A stretch of DNA of 64,000 nucleotides from Laburnicola sp. R22_1 (GCA_014281115.1 JACONQ010000012.1:1860001-1924000); one strand, 5' to 3'; shown: positions 45,640 to 58,202, counted from the first letter of the stretch. Notes: generated from the sequence alone by a model not told the origin. Numbers and translations are program-made.

Positions 45640-48600
45640 CTACCGCTCAAACTCCAGCACTCTCCTGCTAGCATCGCTCGCGGTACGGTTCCTCGTCGTC
45701 TTGATCTCGCCCGTGCCGCTCCCACCATCGGGCGTCACCAGGTCTGGTGCAGTGCCTTTGGAAGTGTCGACGTCCGCTGTTTCCGCTCCCTCCAGAAGAT
45801 CCGCGTCCTTCCCGTGGCCTGCGTCTTCCTCCTCTTCTTCGTCCTCGCGGCCCTGTCTTGCCTCCCTGTCCATCTCCTTTTGCGCCTCGTCCATTCGCCT
45901 CCTGACTTCTGCAGCGACGCGCATGCCGTCGCTGACAATGTTGTCCAACATTCCTCTGAGGCCCTTCCCTGGAGGTACAACACCAGCGCCTGCTCCGCCA
46001 ACCACGCCGCCCATGCCGGATGCAACGGCCGCAACTTGTTGCCCGGCGTTGGAAAATGTAGTCAGGTTTGAACCAGAGAGCTGAGAAGATTGTGGTGCAT
46101 CAGCAAGATGGAATGAGGCTGAGAAACCGACTTCGAAAAACTGTTCGAGGATCTCGTCGGCAAGGACAACCATGCGGAATGTGGGTAGTGTGATATAGAG
46201 GGGCTTATTTGGGTCGAGAGCGGCATTTGCAGCATTCGCCTTCTCAGCCTTTTCAGGACTGTCCTGATCATTAGCTGAGTCTCCCTCAACAGAAGTAAGA
46301 GGATCCGTATGAGATGCAATCGGTGAAAGCGGTTGCTTTTCAGGCTTTGATGCCGTCGGGCTTGTAGGTTTTGTTGTTGTGGGAGTGTTAGGTTCAGAAC
46401 CGAAATCGATAAGATCATCTTCATCGTCTCCGATTGCGAAGCTGTCCAGGTCTTCTTGTGCTTCTTCAACTGCGTGACCGCCTTGATTAGAGGGATGATC
46501 GGGATCCGCATACTCGAAACATCTTCGTATGAAGGCAGACACACTGCTCAAGAATTGTTCGTCTCGCGTGCTTCGATCAGGGCTATGTCCAGAGTGGGCA
46601 TCGCTCAATGATGGCGACGGGCTTGACGATCTGTCGAATCCTCTCCTAGACAGGAATAATAGCGCTTCTGAGATTCTGAGAATGCCCTCGCGATCCACTC
46701 TTCCATCGCCGTCATCGTCATAAAGCTCGAAAAAGTAGCTGATATTTGACATCATGTCTTTGGAGCCTTTGACAGCGGCGAACCCTGCCACAACGTTTTG
46801 AAGGGACAAGGAATCGGTCATATCCGTATCCCAACGTCTGAACAATCGTTTCATAAAGTCGTGATCGGTGGGCTCAGGCCCAGAGCCCCATGGCGATGCT
46901 GGCGGCCTACTTCGTGTGCTGTTACCAAAGTATGAATGCGATGATTGGGCATTGTTCATTTCGGGCGGCGAACTGGGGGAGTCGGTGATTGCCCATTTCG
47001 TAATGCCTATATGTTTACATTAGTCTGTACACCTGAATTGGTGATGTACGAAGTGACCAGGGACTCACCGGCTAAGAATTCTCTAAACGCATCATAGTCC
47101 ATTTGTGTAGGACTCAGACCGACAGCAACTCTGCCCTTTTCGACGCTGGTACTTGAAAATCCATTCACGATTTCAGCTGCCTTGATCCTACCCCCCTTCG
47201 CCTTTCTCTCTGCCTCTTGTTGCATAATCTCGGCTCTCTGTTGCCGATCGTAGAGAACAGCATAGAACTTGTCGTATAAGAAACCCAAGTCGGCGACGCT
47301 TAATTTTTTGCTTTCCGGACCCAGGTTCCTTATCGAAGTGCGCTTGGTGAAGCTCTCAATATTTTCGAGGACGGCATCTTTGTGCTTCGCTCGCTGCTCC
47401 GATATCGTGTTTTGCGTAATACCCGCAAACTCTTTGAACGCCACAACCATCAGCTCCTGAAATCTCGTAACAGCTCGCAGCTTCGGGTTTTCAGACTTGG
47501 GGTGCGCAGACTCATCCAGCCGCGCGAAGTATGACTTGAGCACGGATATGAAGGTCCCGTCGTCCGTGGCGTCTAACAGCTCCTCGCCATTGATCCGTAA
47601 GATAGCCAGGCCGATCTGAAACAAGACCTTCGGGCCCTCGAGAAAGAAAACGTCTAATACACGGAAAGCGAAAATCAGGGGCATGGAGTTGATATAAAGG
47701 GAAAGGAACCACGGCAAAGACACAACCGACAACTGAACGTCGGACTTGACCAAGTGATCCCATAGTATGGGCATGGTCTTCTCCACAAGTGATTCAAAAA
47801 CGCGTTGATCGAGCAACGTGCCATACATGGTCTGGGAATAATATCCTGGTAATAAGCGGTCGCAGATTACAGAAAGAAGGTAGAAGGCTTGTGTTTCTGA
47901 CATGTATCTTCTGGAATTAGATATTGTAGCATCACAGTGGGGAGAAAAACATACATCAGCAATGCTGCCACGACGATGTTCATCGCCTGGCAATAGCCGA
48001 CCTCTTCGTTGGTCCAGCTATATGCGGTCAAGACCCTTCGTAATCGGCCGATGCCATCTTCACTCTGGAAACCGGGATACTCTGGAAGACTTCTGTTCAG
48101 ATCCTTCTCGATCTCATCTATGGCCAGAGATTCTCGTCCCGAGAACTTGGCCAGTGTTTCGGTATATAATCTCGGACTTTGGAGTCGCAAAAAGAATGAG
48201 CCGGACGCGAGTTCCCACATCTCGCCGCGCAATCTGTTGGGAAGACCAACCCGTATTAGTTTGTGAAAGGTGGGTTGTCGGATAAGCGTAGCACTTCGTC
48301 CGTTCTCTGTGTCTCCCGTCAGTCTTCATCCATACCGCCAGCACGGCAACATACCCCGAAGATACTCTTTCCATAGCCTGATCTTTGTGGCGTCCCTTAG
48401 CTTGCGCGCATTGCCAGGATATCGGAAGATCAAGCCCAGACCGGTGTCCGGATGCTCCCTCTCCGTCTTCTTGTCGTCCTCGGCGGCCTTCTTGTCGTCG
48501 CCATCTGTCAAGAGCAGGTACTCGGAATAGGCATCGCGAACCACGGTCCGAAGGTTCTCTACCTCTTTGACACCCTCCCTAAGGCCCTTCTTCAGACCGT

Positions 48601-49165
48601 CGCAGAATCGCTCGCAGGCCTGCCGGCTGCCTGCAAGCTGGACGGTAAGCTTCTGGCCACTGGGAGCCTTTCCCTTCGGGTCCGGAGTGCCGTTCCATGT
48701 CGTGATAGCCAGTGCAAACATGTAGCTTTGGCTGTGCAGCCGCTCCACCCTGCGGATGGCACACAGCGGCAGTGTGAAGCCATTCCCCGCCGGCCCCGCA
48801 CCATGTGTCTGGCCAGTGTAACTACTCGACGAGCTGAGGCTGGCCGTGTTGACGAAGCTGGAGCCCTGCGTGGAGAAGCAAAGATACTGCTCGCTCAGGT
48901 GCAGCTTGCCGACATAGTGGTTGCCCTGGCTGCGTTCCTTGTCGGCGGATGTGTCGCTGGAGCTGCGTGTTGAGTGGTGGGGGGAGAGGGTGAGCTCGGC
49001 GGTGATCTCTTGCAGCGGATTCTGCGAGTCGGGGAGGCGGAATTGGTGGCGGAAGAGGTTCGCTTTCGATGGACGGCGGTCGGAGGCTGTGGCTGGGCCG
49101 GCGATGTTGAGCGTGGGTTCGATGAACTGGTGCGCCTTTTGCACCAGGTTCGAGATGTTGAACAT
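45640..49165 (-). CDS. GRAM-TBC-EF-hand Rab GTPase-activating protein (Gyp2/Mdr1-like)
   Basis: Stimulates GTP hydrolysis by a Rab GTPase in membrane traffic. Exons 48355-49165, 47955-48306, 47069-47907 and 45640-47006, with 48-, 47- and 62-nt introns; 1122 residues. The N-terminal region holds a GRAM/PH-like domain (KLHLSEQYLCFST, LPLCAIRRVERL). The TBC domain has the arginine finger (IEKDLNRSLPEYPGF) and glutamine finger (VGYCQAMNIVVAALL), then LLPGYYSQTMYGTLLDQ and VVSLPWFLSLY. After a helical region comes an EF-hand (FELYDDDGDGRVDREGIL) with calcium ligands present, and a long disordered acidic Ser/Pro-rich tail. This order is that of yeast Gyp2/Mdr1 and human TBC1D8/9. The largest gene of the window. 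Confidence 0.93.
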
Positions 49166-49942
49166 GGCTGCAAAGGGCGGCCGTGAGCGGGAGATTTGGT
49201 GTAGCTATCCAAGGGACCGGCTGGGCTTCTGCTGCATTGCGTAGCTGCTAGCAGAAGCGTTCACAGGTCAGCATCTACGGACATGGCACGACGGGTAGGG
49301 CTGATGAGTGGGAGTTGAGGCGCCCAGCACGGCCATCGCGCTTACGTAACCATGGTGGTCCCGACCGTCGCACCTATTCTTCGCCAAATGCTTGTTCAAT
49401 AGACCCTTTGTACCATGGTTCATAAGTATTCCAGGGCTCTTGCTTGTGGCTGTACGTTCTCTAACACCTGACATCACCGTCATGAAATAATTTGTGACTA
49501 ATGCTAAGACCCCTAGACAGCTAAGAATGCACTATACAAACTATGTTTATAGTTTTATTAATATAGCTAGAAGTAACTCCTTATATAAAAGAACGCTATA
49601 GAGGTATTTCTAGCTTATAGGGTAGCTTATAGGTGCTGTGTTGACTTTGGGAGCATCTTGGCATTGGACACGAGTTATTTCATGGGGGTGACACGCACGC
49701 CGAAATCGTGCTGCAAATTATAATGGACTAACCAGCTTCTTCCATTGATGCTATGGTATCGTCACTTCTGTTCCCTCCATGGTTCCCAGTTGCATGAATC
49801 GAATGCTATTAGAGTCCTTGACGCCAAAATTGTGCAAACGCTGTTCGGGGTGCCAACCAATTTCATGTGCTACAGCACAGCATCCCAAGCGTGCCGCCCA
49901 AACGATCCCCCCCGCTGGCCGAGACCTTGATAAACACGATGC
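49166..49942. other. Intergenic with small AT-rich patch
   Basis: No gene. An A/T-rich patch at about 49525-49640 resembles other decayed repeats but is too short to classify. Confidence 0.5.
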
Positions 49943-51212
49943 TTACGTGCAAGTGTATGCTCCGTCCACCCTCAGATCAGCGCCCTAAACCATGGTTAGC
50001 AACAGATGACACAAGATGCGCCACACATACCGTCACGTAGAGACTAGCGTCGCTGCAGAGGAAAGTCACTGCGCCCATGAGGTCCTCGGGTCGTCCCATC
50101 TTTCCTACAGGGATCAAAGACGTCCATTGCTTCTGGAGCTCCGGGTTGTCGTCCAAGATCTTCTTCGTCCTGTCATACCATTAGCGCTAAAAGTAAAATC
50201 CGTGCCGTGGGAACGTACAGAGCTGTCAGCATATATCCAGGCGAAATACAATTCACACGGATGCCCGCAGAAGCCCATTCGACAGCCAAACTAGATGCCA
50301 GATGTCGCACAGCAGCCTTAGCGGCGTTATACGGAGCCTGAGGCTGCGGTACGTTGACAATCGAGCCGGACATGCTGCCAATCATGACAATGCTGCCCTG
50401 AGAGTTCCTCTCCATCAGGTGTTTGGCAACGGCAACGGCATAGAGGTAGGTGCCGTCGACGTTGACTCCCCAGAGCTTTTGCATACGGTCGTGGGGATAA
50501 TCGATAGCGTTGTAGTTTTCAGTGAAGCCTGCAGAGGTCACCAGGTGATCGACCTTGGCGTGCGCCTTCAAGATCTCAGCCATTGACTGGTTGACGGATG
50601 TTGGACTCGACACATCGCAGAAGTGTGCGGTGACGTTGGGTGCTCTGCTCTTTGCATTAGCGCATGATGCTCAGGGATGTGTCCAGCATACTTGGCAGCC
50701 TGTGGGTTCTCCTCCTTGAACGTGTCGACGAGACCTTGAGCCGATTTCTGGGCCTCGTCTCTGTTCATGTCGACAATGGCGACGTCGGCTCCGCTGGCCA
50801 CCAGGGCTTGGGCCATGACCAGCCCCAAGCCTCTCGCGCCACCCGTCACTACGCCTACGCGTCCCTCGAGAGAAAAGCTTGCAAGGGTGCGCTTGAGATG
50901 GTGGCCTCCTCGGCCCTGGACTGGGAGCGAAGGAGGAAGACCATCTTCCTCGGGATACTCGACCCTGATGTTGTCTTGTGTTCGCGCATACTGTCCCTCG
51001 TGGTCACCGCTCGCACCGGGCTCGCTGGAAGTCGTTGCATCGTCCACGTCGTCCCGCGTCGGATCCTTGTCGAAGTGGATGGGTGTGGTCGAGAAGGGCC
51101 GCGCTGGAGCTACCTTGGAAAGTATGGCGACGTTTGGAGCTCTGGTTGCTTGTCGTGGAGCTTGCAGGCGTGCAGAGCGCGCGATGTGACGAAGCACTTG
51201 TGAGCTGAACAT
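49943..51212 (-). CDS. Mitochondrial short-chain dehydrogenase/reductase
   Basis: NAD(P)-dependent oxidoreductase of the classical SDR family, resembling fungal arabinitol/xylulose-type enzymes. Exons 50692-51212, 50219-50644, 50031-50169 and 49943-49984; 375 residues. A long basic N-terminus ending ARPFSTTPIHF is a typical fungal mitochondrial presequence. The Rossmann motif is VVTGGARGLGLVMAQAL, then AIVDMNRDE, the catalytic Ser in IGSMSGS and the catalytic Tyr/Lys in YNAAKAAV; RVNCISPGYMLT follows. The C-terminal segment (GRPEDLMGAVTFLCSDA, GADLRVDGAYTCT) is only complete after splicing the last two short exons. Divergent from the 5-phosphatase gene. Substrate is inference. Confidence 0.9.
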
Positions 51213-52001
51213 GGCAGCAGATGTGTAGGAGGAAGAGAGGGTAAAATTTCCGAGCAGACGAGGGGCTCCAGCAAAAGCAAAGGATTAGGCTATCAATTGT
51301 GAGCTGCACTGTGCATAAACCTTCGTGTTCCGAGCTCGGCAGGCCACTCTCAACACACGGGTTGGGGCTGCAATTTTGTGCGGCAACGACAACAGGAGCA
51401 CGGAAGCTCAATGGATGGGGAGAAGGAGTGACGGCGGAAGCAGAGACGGAACGAGGGACGACGACAGACTTTGCAGACTTCACGATGCCCCAGAATTATT
51501 CATCCAAGAGTTTCGGAACAGCTTCCCAGTGGATGGGGCGGGCCATGACGTATCACAGAGCTCGCAGCTTGCGCGTGGGGGCATGGGAGCTTTGGGCATC
51601 CGACCACCCCAACGCTCTTCACAAGTGCTCTTCTGGTCTTTGTGCGCGCGCCATGACGGTTTGGATGTAGCCATCTATCGCCATCTCCACGAAGCTGTCT
51701 GCATTGCTCAGCCTACGCGTACCTACGATCCTGCAGAGCCTCAAGAGCCACCTTGGCCGCACGCGGTCCGCTCGCCCCGCTCGCCCCGCGACTCTCCTCC
51801 AAGAGGCCGTCCACTATCGTGACCGTGCCAACTCGCTCCTTCCGTGCTTGGCAGCGTGCCTTCTCCAGCAGCTAGCACCAACAGGTAGGTGATGTTTTCT
51901 CCCCTTGGGCCGACAACGGACGCGACGAGCACGCTCAAAACAGGTACCGCATTCCTCAGGCCGCTGACGGAGCTCCGATAGACGTTGATGAGCCGTTGGC
52001 C
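51213..52001. promoter_or_regulatory. Divergent intergenic region, SDR / 5-phosphatase
   Basis: 789 bp between two divergent start codons. A GTAGGT...AACAG interval at about 51893-51943 could be an intron in the 5-phosphatase leader. No gene seen. Confidence 0.4.
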
Positions 52002-53276
52002 ATGATCGAGGCCTATCTGTTGACCTTCAACTGTGCCCGGCACCTCGTCGCCCCCGACGCCCTCGCGCCTTCTCTGTTCGATGCGCTGCCCCAGGGCGCT
52101 GCCGTCCCCGACGTCCTCGCCGTCTCGCTGCAGGAAGTCGCGCCCATCGCCTACAGCTTCCTCGGTGGCTCCTACCTCAAGCCCTACTTCGACCGCATCG
52201 CCACCACCGTCCACCTCGCCGCAGACCTCCACAGCCATGGCAGCGAACGCCTCGAGCATGTGGCCACCCGCAGCTTGGGCATGACGGCCCTGATGCTTTT
52301 CGCAAAGCCGCCGTTTGGCGAGCGGATACACTATGTCCAAGCCGCCGGCGCGGGCGTTGGCTTCTGGGACATGGGGAACAAGGGCGCCGTCGCAATGCGC
52401 ATCGGCGTGTCACGTCCGGGCTCAGAGGACATGTTGCATCTCAGCTTCAGTTCGGCCCATCTGGCGCCCCATGAGCGGAACTTTGCAGAGCGGAACAAGA
52501 ACTGGGAGGACCTCGTGCGCAACATGGTGTTCGTCCCCGGCGACGACTCCGGATACAGCTTTAGTGAGGAAGCTCCCCGGTGGTCATCGACAGAACCTCC
52601 AACAGAGCACACTGGCTTGTTCCATCCTGGCAGCCACCTGTTTGTCGCCGGCGATCTCAACTACAGGACGCACGACTCGCCACCAGGGCGCAACAGTCAC
52701 GAGTCATACCCAGGGCCAGCGAGATCAGATGCATCACCGGACCACTTTTCACACTTGCTGAAGACCGATCAGTTGAATAGAGAGAAGACGGCAAACAAAA
52801 CCCTGCATGGCCTTCAAGAGCTGCCCATCGAGTTCCCGCCAACGTACAAGTACTCGGTCCGCCAGGATTCAACCTCTTCGTCTGAACCCCAGGTGAGGTG
52901 GAAGTGGGCAAATCATCGCTATCCAGCCTGGTGCGACCGAATATTATATCTCCCGAGTCCCGCGTCCGCGTCGAAGCTCGAACCGCAAGTGTATACGGCC
53001 CTGCCCGTTCAACTCACGTCTGATCACCGTCCGGTGGCCTTGTCTATACGCATTGATGACAAAGCTTTTCCCATGGGCGTACAAGACATACGTTCCACCC
53101 CTCCCTTTTCGATCAATCCTGATTGGAGAGTCCGGAGAGAGAATGCGAGACGATGGGAGGTGGCTGTAGGCGTGCTGTCGTACCTCGTGCTGACGAAGAA
53201 GGGCAATGCAGCTATAGCAGCCGTCTTGGGTGTCGCGTTCGCGAGCTGGTACCTGGCCACTTGGCTCAGGAGGTAG
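52002..53276 (+). CDS. Tail-anchored inositol polyphosphate 5-phosphatase (Inp54-like)
   Basis: Removes the 5-phosphate from PtdIns(4,5)P2. Single exon of 424 residues from the ATG in GGCCATGATC. The endonuclease/exonuclease/phosphatase fold carries the family motifs LTFNCAR, VSLQEV, GFWDMGNKGAVAMR, FVAGDLNYR, YPAWCDRILY and TSDHRPVALS, with the metal and catalytic residues present. The last 35 residues form one hydrophobic segment (AAIAAVLGVAFASWYLATWL) ending in two arginines, the form of an ER tail anchor, as in yeast Inp54. Shorter than synaptojanin-like enzymes and without a Sac1 domain. Confidence 0.92.
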   Translation: MIEAYLLTFNCARHLVAPDALAPSLFDALPQGAAVPDVLAVSLQEVAPIAYSFLGGSYLKPYFDRIATTVHLAADLHSHGSERLEHVATRSLGMTALMLFAKPPFGERIHYVQAAGAGVGFWDMGNKGAVAMRIGVSRPGSEDMLHLSFSSAHLAPHERNFAERNKNWEDLVRNMVFVPGDDSGYSFSEEAPRWSSTEPPTEHTGLFHPGSHLFVAGDLNYRTHDSPPGRNSHESYPGPARSDASPDHFSHLLKTDQLNREKTANKTLHGLQELPIEFPPTYKYSVRQDSTSSSEPQVRWKWANHRYPAWCDRILYLPSPASASKLEPQVYTALPVQLTSDHRPVALSIRIDDKAFPMGVQDIRSTPPFSINPDWRVRRENARRWEVAVGVLSYLVLTKKGNAAIAAVLGVAFASWYLATWLRR

Positions 53277-53992
53277 ATGAGCGCAGCTCAAGCGATGCAA
53301 CCTACGATTTGCTAATTCTTTGTTTGGCCTTTCAGACCATGTAGCTGTCCGTTAGATGGATGGTATTAGCACGAGGGATTGATTCGTCCTTCCTTGGCGT
53401 TAAAGAATACACGGTGGGTGCTATACCAACACCAAGAACATCATTACGAGAGCTTCTATATTCTTCTAAAAATAACTAAGCCTCGTCATGTACACTATGT
53501 GCGCGACTTTGAACACGCTGCATATACACAAGCGGGATTACAAGCGGCAGATAGCAAGCAAGAAATGCTGTAACCACAAGCCACCGCGTCACACCCATTG
53601 CCCTTGCTCCATTCGCGCACCACCTGCATGTTTTTCCCGCTTCGGGATTAGGTGCGCCCGACGTCATCGTGGTATCTCACGATGCTTTCGGAAGGCTGCC
53701 GAGTTGCTTCATGCTTTTCTATAGTTGGCTCAGGCTTGGCATGCGATGTGACGTCGGGTGCGTGTTGTGTGGGTAGTGTGCGGTGCAGGTGCAGGGATAG
53801 CTATGGTGGGAGGGAAGAGAGAGGGTTGTAGGTAGGTAGATGTTGAATAGCGTTGAGAGGGGATGTTGGTGTGTGATTTGTGTGCTGCGACTTTTAAGCT
53901 GCTTCCAGAAACCAAATATGCCACGTCTTAAGAGATACGGTATACTCTTTATATATCTGTGCGCTTATGAACCCTAGGTCGTATATACTATA
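53277..53992. other. Intergenic
   Basis: No gene or repeat seen. This is the boundary between conserved genes on the left and decayed DNA on the right. Confidence 0.5.
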
Positions 53993-54985
53993 CTAGATCC
54001 TAGAGGTACTTCGCATGAAGACTTTCAAAGCCTCATTACAATGCTGATTTAGATCCATCTCCCAGATCCATCTCATTCGTTCATTCCATACTTTCTTCCA
54101 GCGGACTGGATCCCCATTTACGTACCCGTCGTCGAACGCGTACAGGTCCATTGCGTCCTTACTTGTCGTGACGACATCCTGCGAGCTTCCCGTCTCCGCA
54201 CTAACATCATTCACGCCCGCCTCCTTCTTCCCAAACTCAAACGCCCACAGCAACTTCGCGATGACAATCCAGAGATTCCGTTCCGCGAGGTGGATCCCGG
54301 GACAAATGCGGCGACTAGCCCCGTACCCAAAATGATCCCTGTTCACGCTCTCCTTCGCCGACGCATAGTACGGCGCCAGTTGGGGGTAGCCGGCGTAGCG
54401 CTCGGGAATGAAATGTTCGGGGGCGCTGAATTTGTGGGGGTCCATGTGCATGCCCCAGACGTTGAGGACCACGGTGCTTTGGGCTGGGAGCCGCATGCCG
54501 TTGATGGAGTCGTCTTGAGCGAGCCCGTGGACGACGCCGAGAGGGAGCACGGGACGCCAGCGGTGCGCTTCTTTGATGATCATGTTGATGTAAGGGAGCG
54601 AGACGAAGTCTGACCAGGCGGGTGAGCGGTCAGGACCGATTACTACGTCTATTTCGGCATGGGCTCTGGGGGGGTGAAGGTTAGTTCGGGGTGCATTGGA
54701 AAGAGGAGAGGGGCGTATGCGTACTTCTTTTGGACTTCGGGATACTCTGTCCTTGCCTGCAAGATGGCGAGAATGAGGGAGGAGGAAGTGTCGGAGCCAC
54801 CTTCCATGAGCGTTCCACCCAGGAACGCGAGCTGGTGCTCGTTGAACTGATTCTTGTCCTGCTGGTCTAGCACGAGATCCATCAGCGAACTCTTGTGGAT
54901 GCCTTTAACTCTGCGGTCTTGGACCCGGTGCAAGACCTCGGTGTACAGATCCGTCATCAGGTCGCCGACCGAGCAGCGGTGCTGA
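53993..54985 (-). pseudogene. Cytochrome P450, 3' half only
   Basis: C-terminal half of a fungal secondary-metabolism-type P450. Exons about 54725-54985 and 53993-54665 with a 59-nt intron. Visible: VGDLMTDLYTEVLHRVQDRR, the I helix FLGGTLMEGGSDTSSS, then LPYINMIIKEAHRWRPV with the E-x-x-R of the K helix, the PERY region, and the heme loop FGYGASRRICPG with the Cys ligand. The frame is open from I helix to stop. The membrane anchor and N-terminal 200 or so residues are missing; instead the coding sense changes at about 54965-54990 to that of a transcription factor in another frame. A rearrangement relic, so not a working enzyme. Confidence 0.8.
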
Positions 54986-55818
54986 ACTGGATGCACAATG
55001 CGAGGATACTGTCTACTAGTGCCGAAGGTCTCCGGCCCATCTCAGAAGGTACGTCTAACCAGAGCGAATTGTAATGCTGACGAAATTCGGGTTCGTGCAG
55101 TATCGGAAATATTGCGTGGTAAGATTGCCAGAACATGTCGATCAGGAACTTCTCTTGACCGCGTGTTAATTGGTCTGCTGATTCGATGTCCTTGCCGGGT
55201 TGGCCACCGCTCAAATCCAAGTTGATGGCGTCGGCGAGCTGATGTTGACTGCAGTGCGACGCAAGATAGCCGCCAAATCGATGAACGAAAAACCGCGATG
55301 ATGTCGGACCGTAGTAATGCGACGATCTGCCATCGTTACCGGCTTTCCAGAACCCTAGCCAGCTGTTCTTTATTCGGCGCTGCTCAGGGAGTCTTTGTGT
55401 GGTTGGACTTGTTGTATCTTCCGATTCGGGCGGAGATGGTAAGTGGGGGCGGACTCCTCTGCCGCTGCTGCATGCGCTTCCGAGCCAGTCTTCTGCTGGA
55501 TCTGGGCTTCAAGCTCGTTCAGACGACTTTTCAGGGCCTCGACATCCCTGCATGGCCCAGTTAGCGTTCTTTCCTTGAGCTATCCTTGAGTCGTCCCTGG
55601 ACGGCAAAATACAAAACAGCAACTGACCTATCAGTTCGTTCGCTGGGCTTCCCCTTGGAGCATTCCGCGCCCTTGTTGCGGCAACTTTTGCAAGGCTGGC
55701 CGTCGTTGCACTTGATCCGGTTCAGACGGCAGCGGTCACAGGCGCGTGCTGCCACGTTTCTTCTCGTCCTCGTGGGCGGAGCGGGAGTCGTGCCGGCATT
55801 GTTGTTGCGCGTATCCAT
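54986..55818 (-). pseudogene. Zn2Cys6 transcription factor, 5' part only, frameshifted
   Basis: N-terminal part of a fungal-specific regulator. Exon 1 (55628-55818, ATG in CCATGG) encodes the binuclear zinc cluster ACDRCRLNRIKCNDGQPCKSC with all six Cys in place. After an 80-nt intron, exon 2 (from 55547) encodes the coiled dimer region VEALKSRLNELEAQIQQK. The frame stops at a TAA (55370-55372), while the expected continuation (NSWLGFWKAGNDGRSSHYYG) resumes one base out of frame, then runs into the start of the fungal regulatory domain (MFWQSYHAIFPILHEPEF, SALVDSILALCIQF). It breaks off at the P450 junction. So it has both a frameshift and a truncation. Confidence 0.78.
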
Positions 55819-56166
55819 GGAGCTGGTAAAGGTTGCAAACATGAGTGCGGCGCAGTGGCGGTGACCACGTCGGGTGCGGGGGAGAGTATCGAATATCAAA
55901 TTGCGAAGTGGGCTGCGTTGTCAAGTAGCACAGCATCTGCTTTATCAAATGTTTATCGATGCCCCCACGCCTTGGCCGGATTGTTGAGAAAAAGTTTCAG
56001 ACCAACAAGGATGTAGTGATGCCCGTTCTCATCCGGGTGAGGGAGGTTTTGTCCAAGGAACCCCCGCTAGGCCAAAAGGAGGCGCCTTACAAGCTTTATG
56101 GCGGAGCGGATACGAGAATCAAGGGCGGCGGGCCTTCCCGCCCGCTAAGCAGCATGGCGACACGTA
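55819..56166. other. Intergenic
   Basis: No supported gene. Ends at the TA target of the transposon that follows. Confidence 0.5.
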
Positions 56167-56208
56167 CCGTGGGTCACCACCTGGTGCACGGCCCCACCTG
56201 GTGCACGG
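56167..56208 (+). repeat. Left terminal inverted repeat
   Basis: 42 bp beginning CCGTGGGTCACC directly after the TA target; pairs with 58259-58300. Confidence 0.9.
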
Positions 56209-56327
56209 TTTCCAGATGCCCACACCCACAACTTTTGCAGCTGTAGAGTCGCATATATATTGTATTATCGCGAGATTTTTTAGTGGAGGGCTTTTAAGGA
56301 CCTATTTGATTGATTGGTAACGATAAA

Positions 56328-58202
56328 CTACGTGCGATACCTCTGTGGGAGGCGTACTTTGCGGGTACGCGTGGCAGGGCCGGGTGTAGGCACCACATCA
56401 ACTACAGATGATATATCCACACCAACATCCTCTGTCTCCTCAGCGACTTGAGGAGGTGGTGCAAAGGCCTTTTGACGGCGTCTATTACCCTTTTTGGAGA
56501 ATTGTATATCTTGTTGGAGTTGCTTTTTGGCTTCGCGCGCGATCCTAGCTTCTTCGCGCTGCACGGCCTTCTCGCGCTGTTCTTAAAGGCGTATTTCTTT
56601 GGCCACCTCTCTCATGCGCTGCCTCTCTTCAAGCATGGTAGCCTTCTCCTGCTTCTGCTACTCCCTACGCTTAATCTCCTTGGACTTCTATTATTGTAGT
56701 AGCTGCTTGTTGGCATCCTTTTATGCTTGGCGATCGCGGGCGTCCTTAACTTTAGATAGCGACCAGAATATAGCTCCACTATTATACTCCTACAGTGCCT
56801 TAAGTAATAGAGGCCTGCCACGTTAACAGCGCTTCTTCTTATTAACAAAGGCCCCTCTAAGTCGCTCGTTTTCATGCTGGAGGAGCTGTTTTTGTACAGC
56901 CATCACGTGAATCGTCTGGCTTAGCTGTTGGGAGCGTCAATCGTAGATATCCTCCACTACCTGGCGCAGTAATCGCTCAATCTTTCTCCAATCTAAATCG
57001 CTGAGTACGGAAGTAGTACTATCGCTTAATGAGGGCCTCTCAGTCTCCTCTATTTTAAACTTCTTAAGTATAGCCTCTAAGTCTAACAGCGAAAGCCCTG
57101 TGACTTAAAAAGCCGTTAAGATCGTCTTTTCCTTAAACATTATATGCCAGGCCTTATAGAACAAGCGGAAGAAGTCTCTTTTTGTAATCGCGGAGATGCC
57201 CTGACAGCTATACATGAACTCAGAGAGCTTGTTTAAGTAGGCAGTTAATAGAGGCTTAAAAAGGCAGACGTCAAGCGGCTGCAAGGTGTGGGTAGCGTAG
57301 GGAGGATAGATAGCCAGAAGAATCCAATTGTCATTGCAAAACTTAATAAACTCCATCAATATATGTAAGCCATTGCTGTTAAGGATAAGTAAATAATATA
57401 ATCGTCTTGCCTTTGCTTTTGTTTCGCGATTAAACACCTATTCAAGCCATAAGAGCCCTAGCTTGTTATTAGTCCATCCACTAGGCGATAAGGCGAAGAA
57501 GGTTTTGTGCTCTATAGGGTCGAAATCCTAAAGCCATAAGTCTTGTATCTTGCTAGAAACAGCCTAATAAATCAGCGCAGGCGTGAGATAGCTGCTGTCG
57601 GCGCAAATACAGGCTATCGTAGTTATCTACTCCCTATTGCCGTCCTGGAGTGCTTGTTTCACGCCTCCGTGATTATATCGATGGCGGGAGAACACGCGCT
57701 TCATTTTTGACAGCACCCCAATTAAGGAGCCCTTCTTATCCATATTGTAGATATTGCGAGCCTCGATATTATACTGAGTTATCTTCTAGTCTAGGAGCTT
57801 AAAATATAGGGCGTATTTGAAGGCAGAGTCAGCTCTGTGGCGTGTGGAATCGATGCCAGATACCCATCGAGATACAAGCTCAATGTGATGCCGCGCAATA
57901 AAGCGATCAACCCAGTTTTTTCCTGGCTCTTTTCCTGCTATTTCTGCTGCGAAATTCCGTATCATCTCCCTTGTAGGTGGTAGCCCTCGTACACAGAGCT
58001 TATCAATATATTGTACGAGCTCAGTTTCCTGTGTAGAGTTGAGAAGGTGCATATTATCGACTTTCTCCGCATAGCTGCCGATAACCCCGCGGTGACGCTT
58101 CGACAGCAACGTTCGATCAACACCGTACTTTTTCGCAGTCTGAGTATAATTAGGCTTCTCTCCAAGCTTCAGCGATTTGAACGACTCTAGGGCAGCCTCC
58201 AT
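56328..58202 (-). pseudogene. Pogo/Fot1-like transposase with RIP-type stops
   Basis: Starts at the ATG at 58202 with a Psq-type helix-turn-helix (YTQTAKKYGVDRTLLSKR), a CENP-B-type DNA-binding domain (LVQYIDKLCVRGLPPTREMI...NWVDRFIARH), then DDE parts: IYNMDKKG (first Asp), ICAD...YLTPALIY, LILNSNGLHILMEFI (second catalytic Asp read as Asn) and PPYATHTLQPLDVCLFKPL. The C-terminus is RTRKVRLPQRYRT. Interrupting stops sit where related proteins have Trp or Gln (RE*ITTIA, ALIY*AV, WLE*VFN), i.e. TGG-to-TAG and CAG-to-TAG changes, the RIP pattern. Not functional. Confidence 0.85.
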
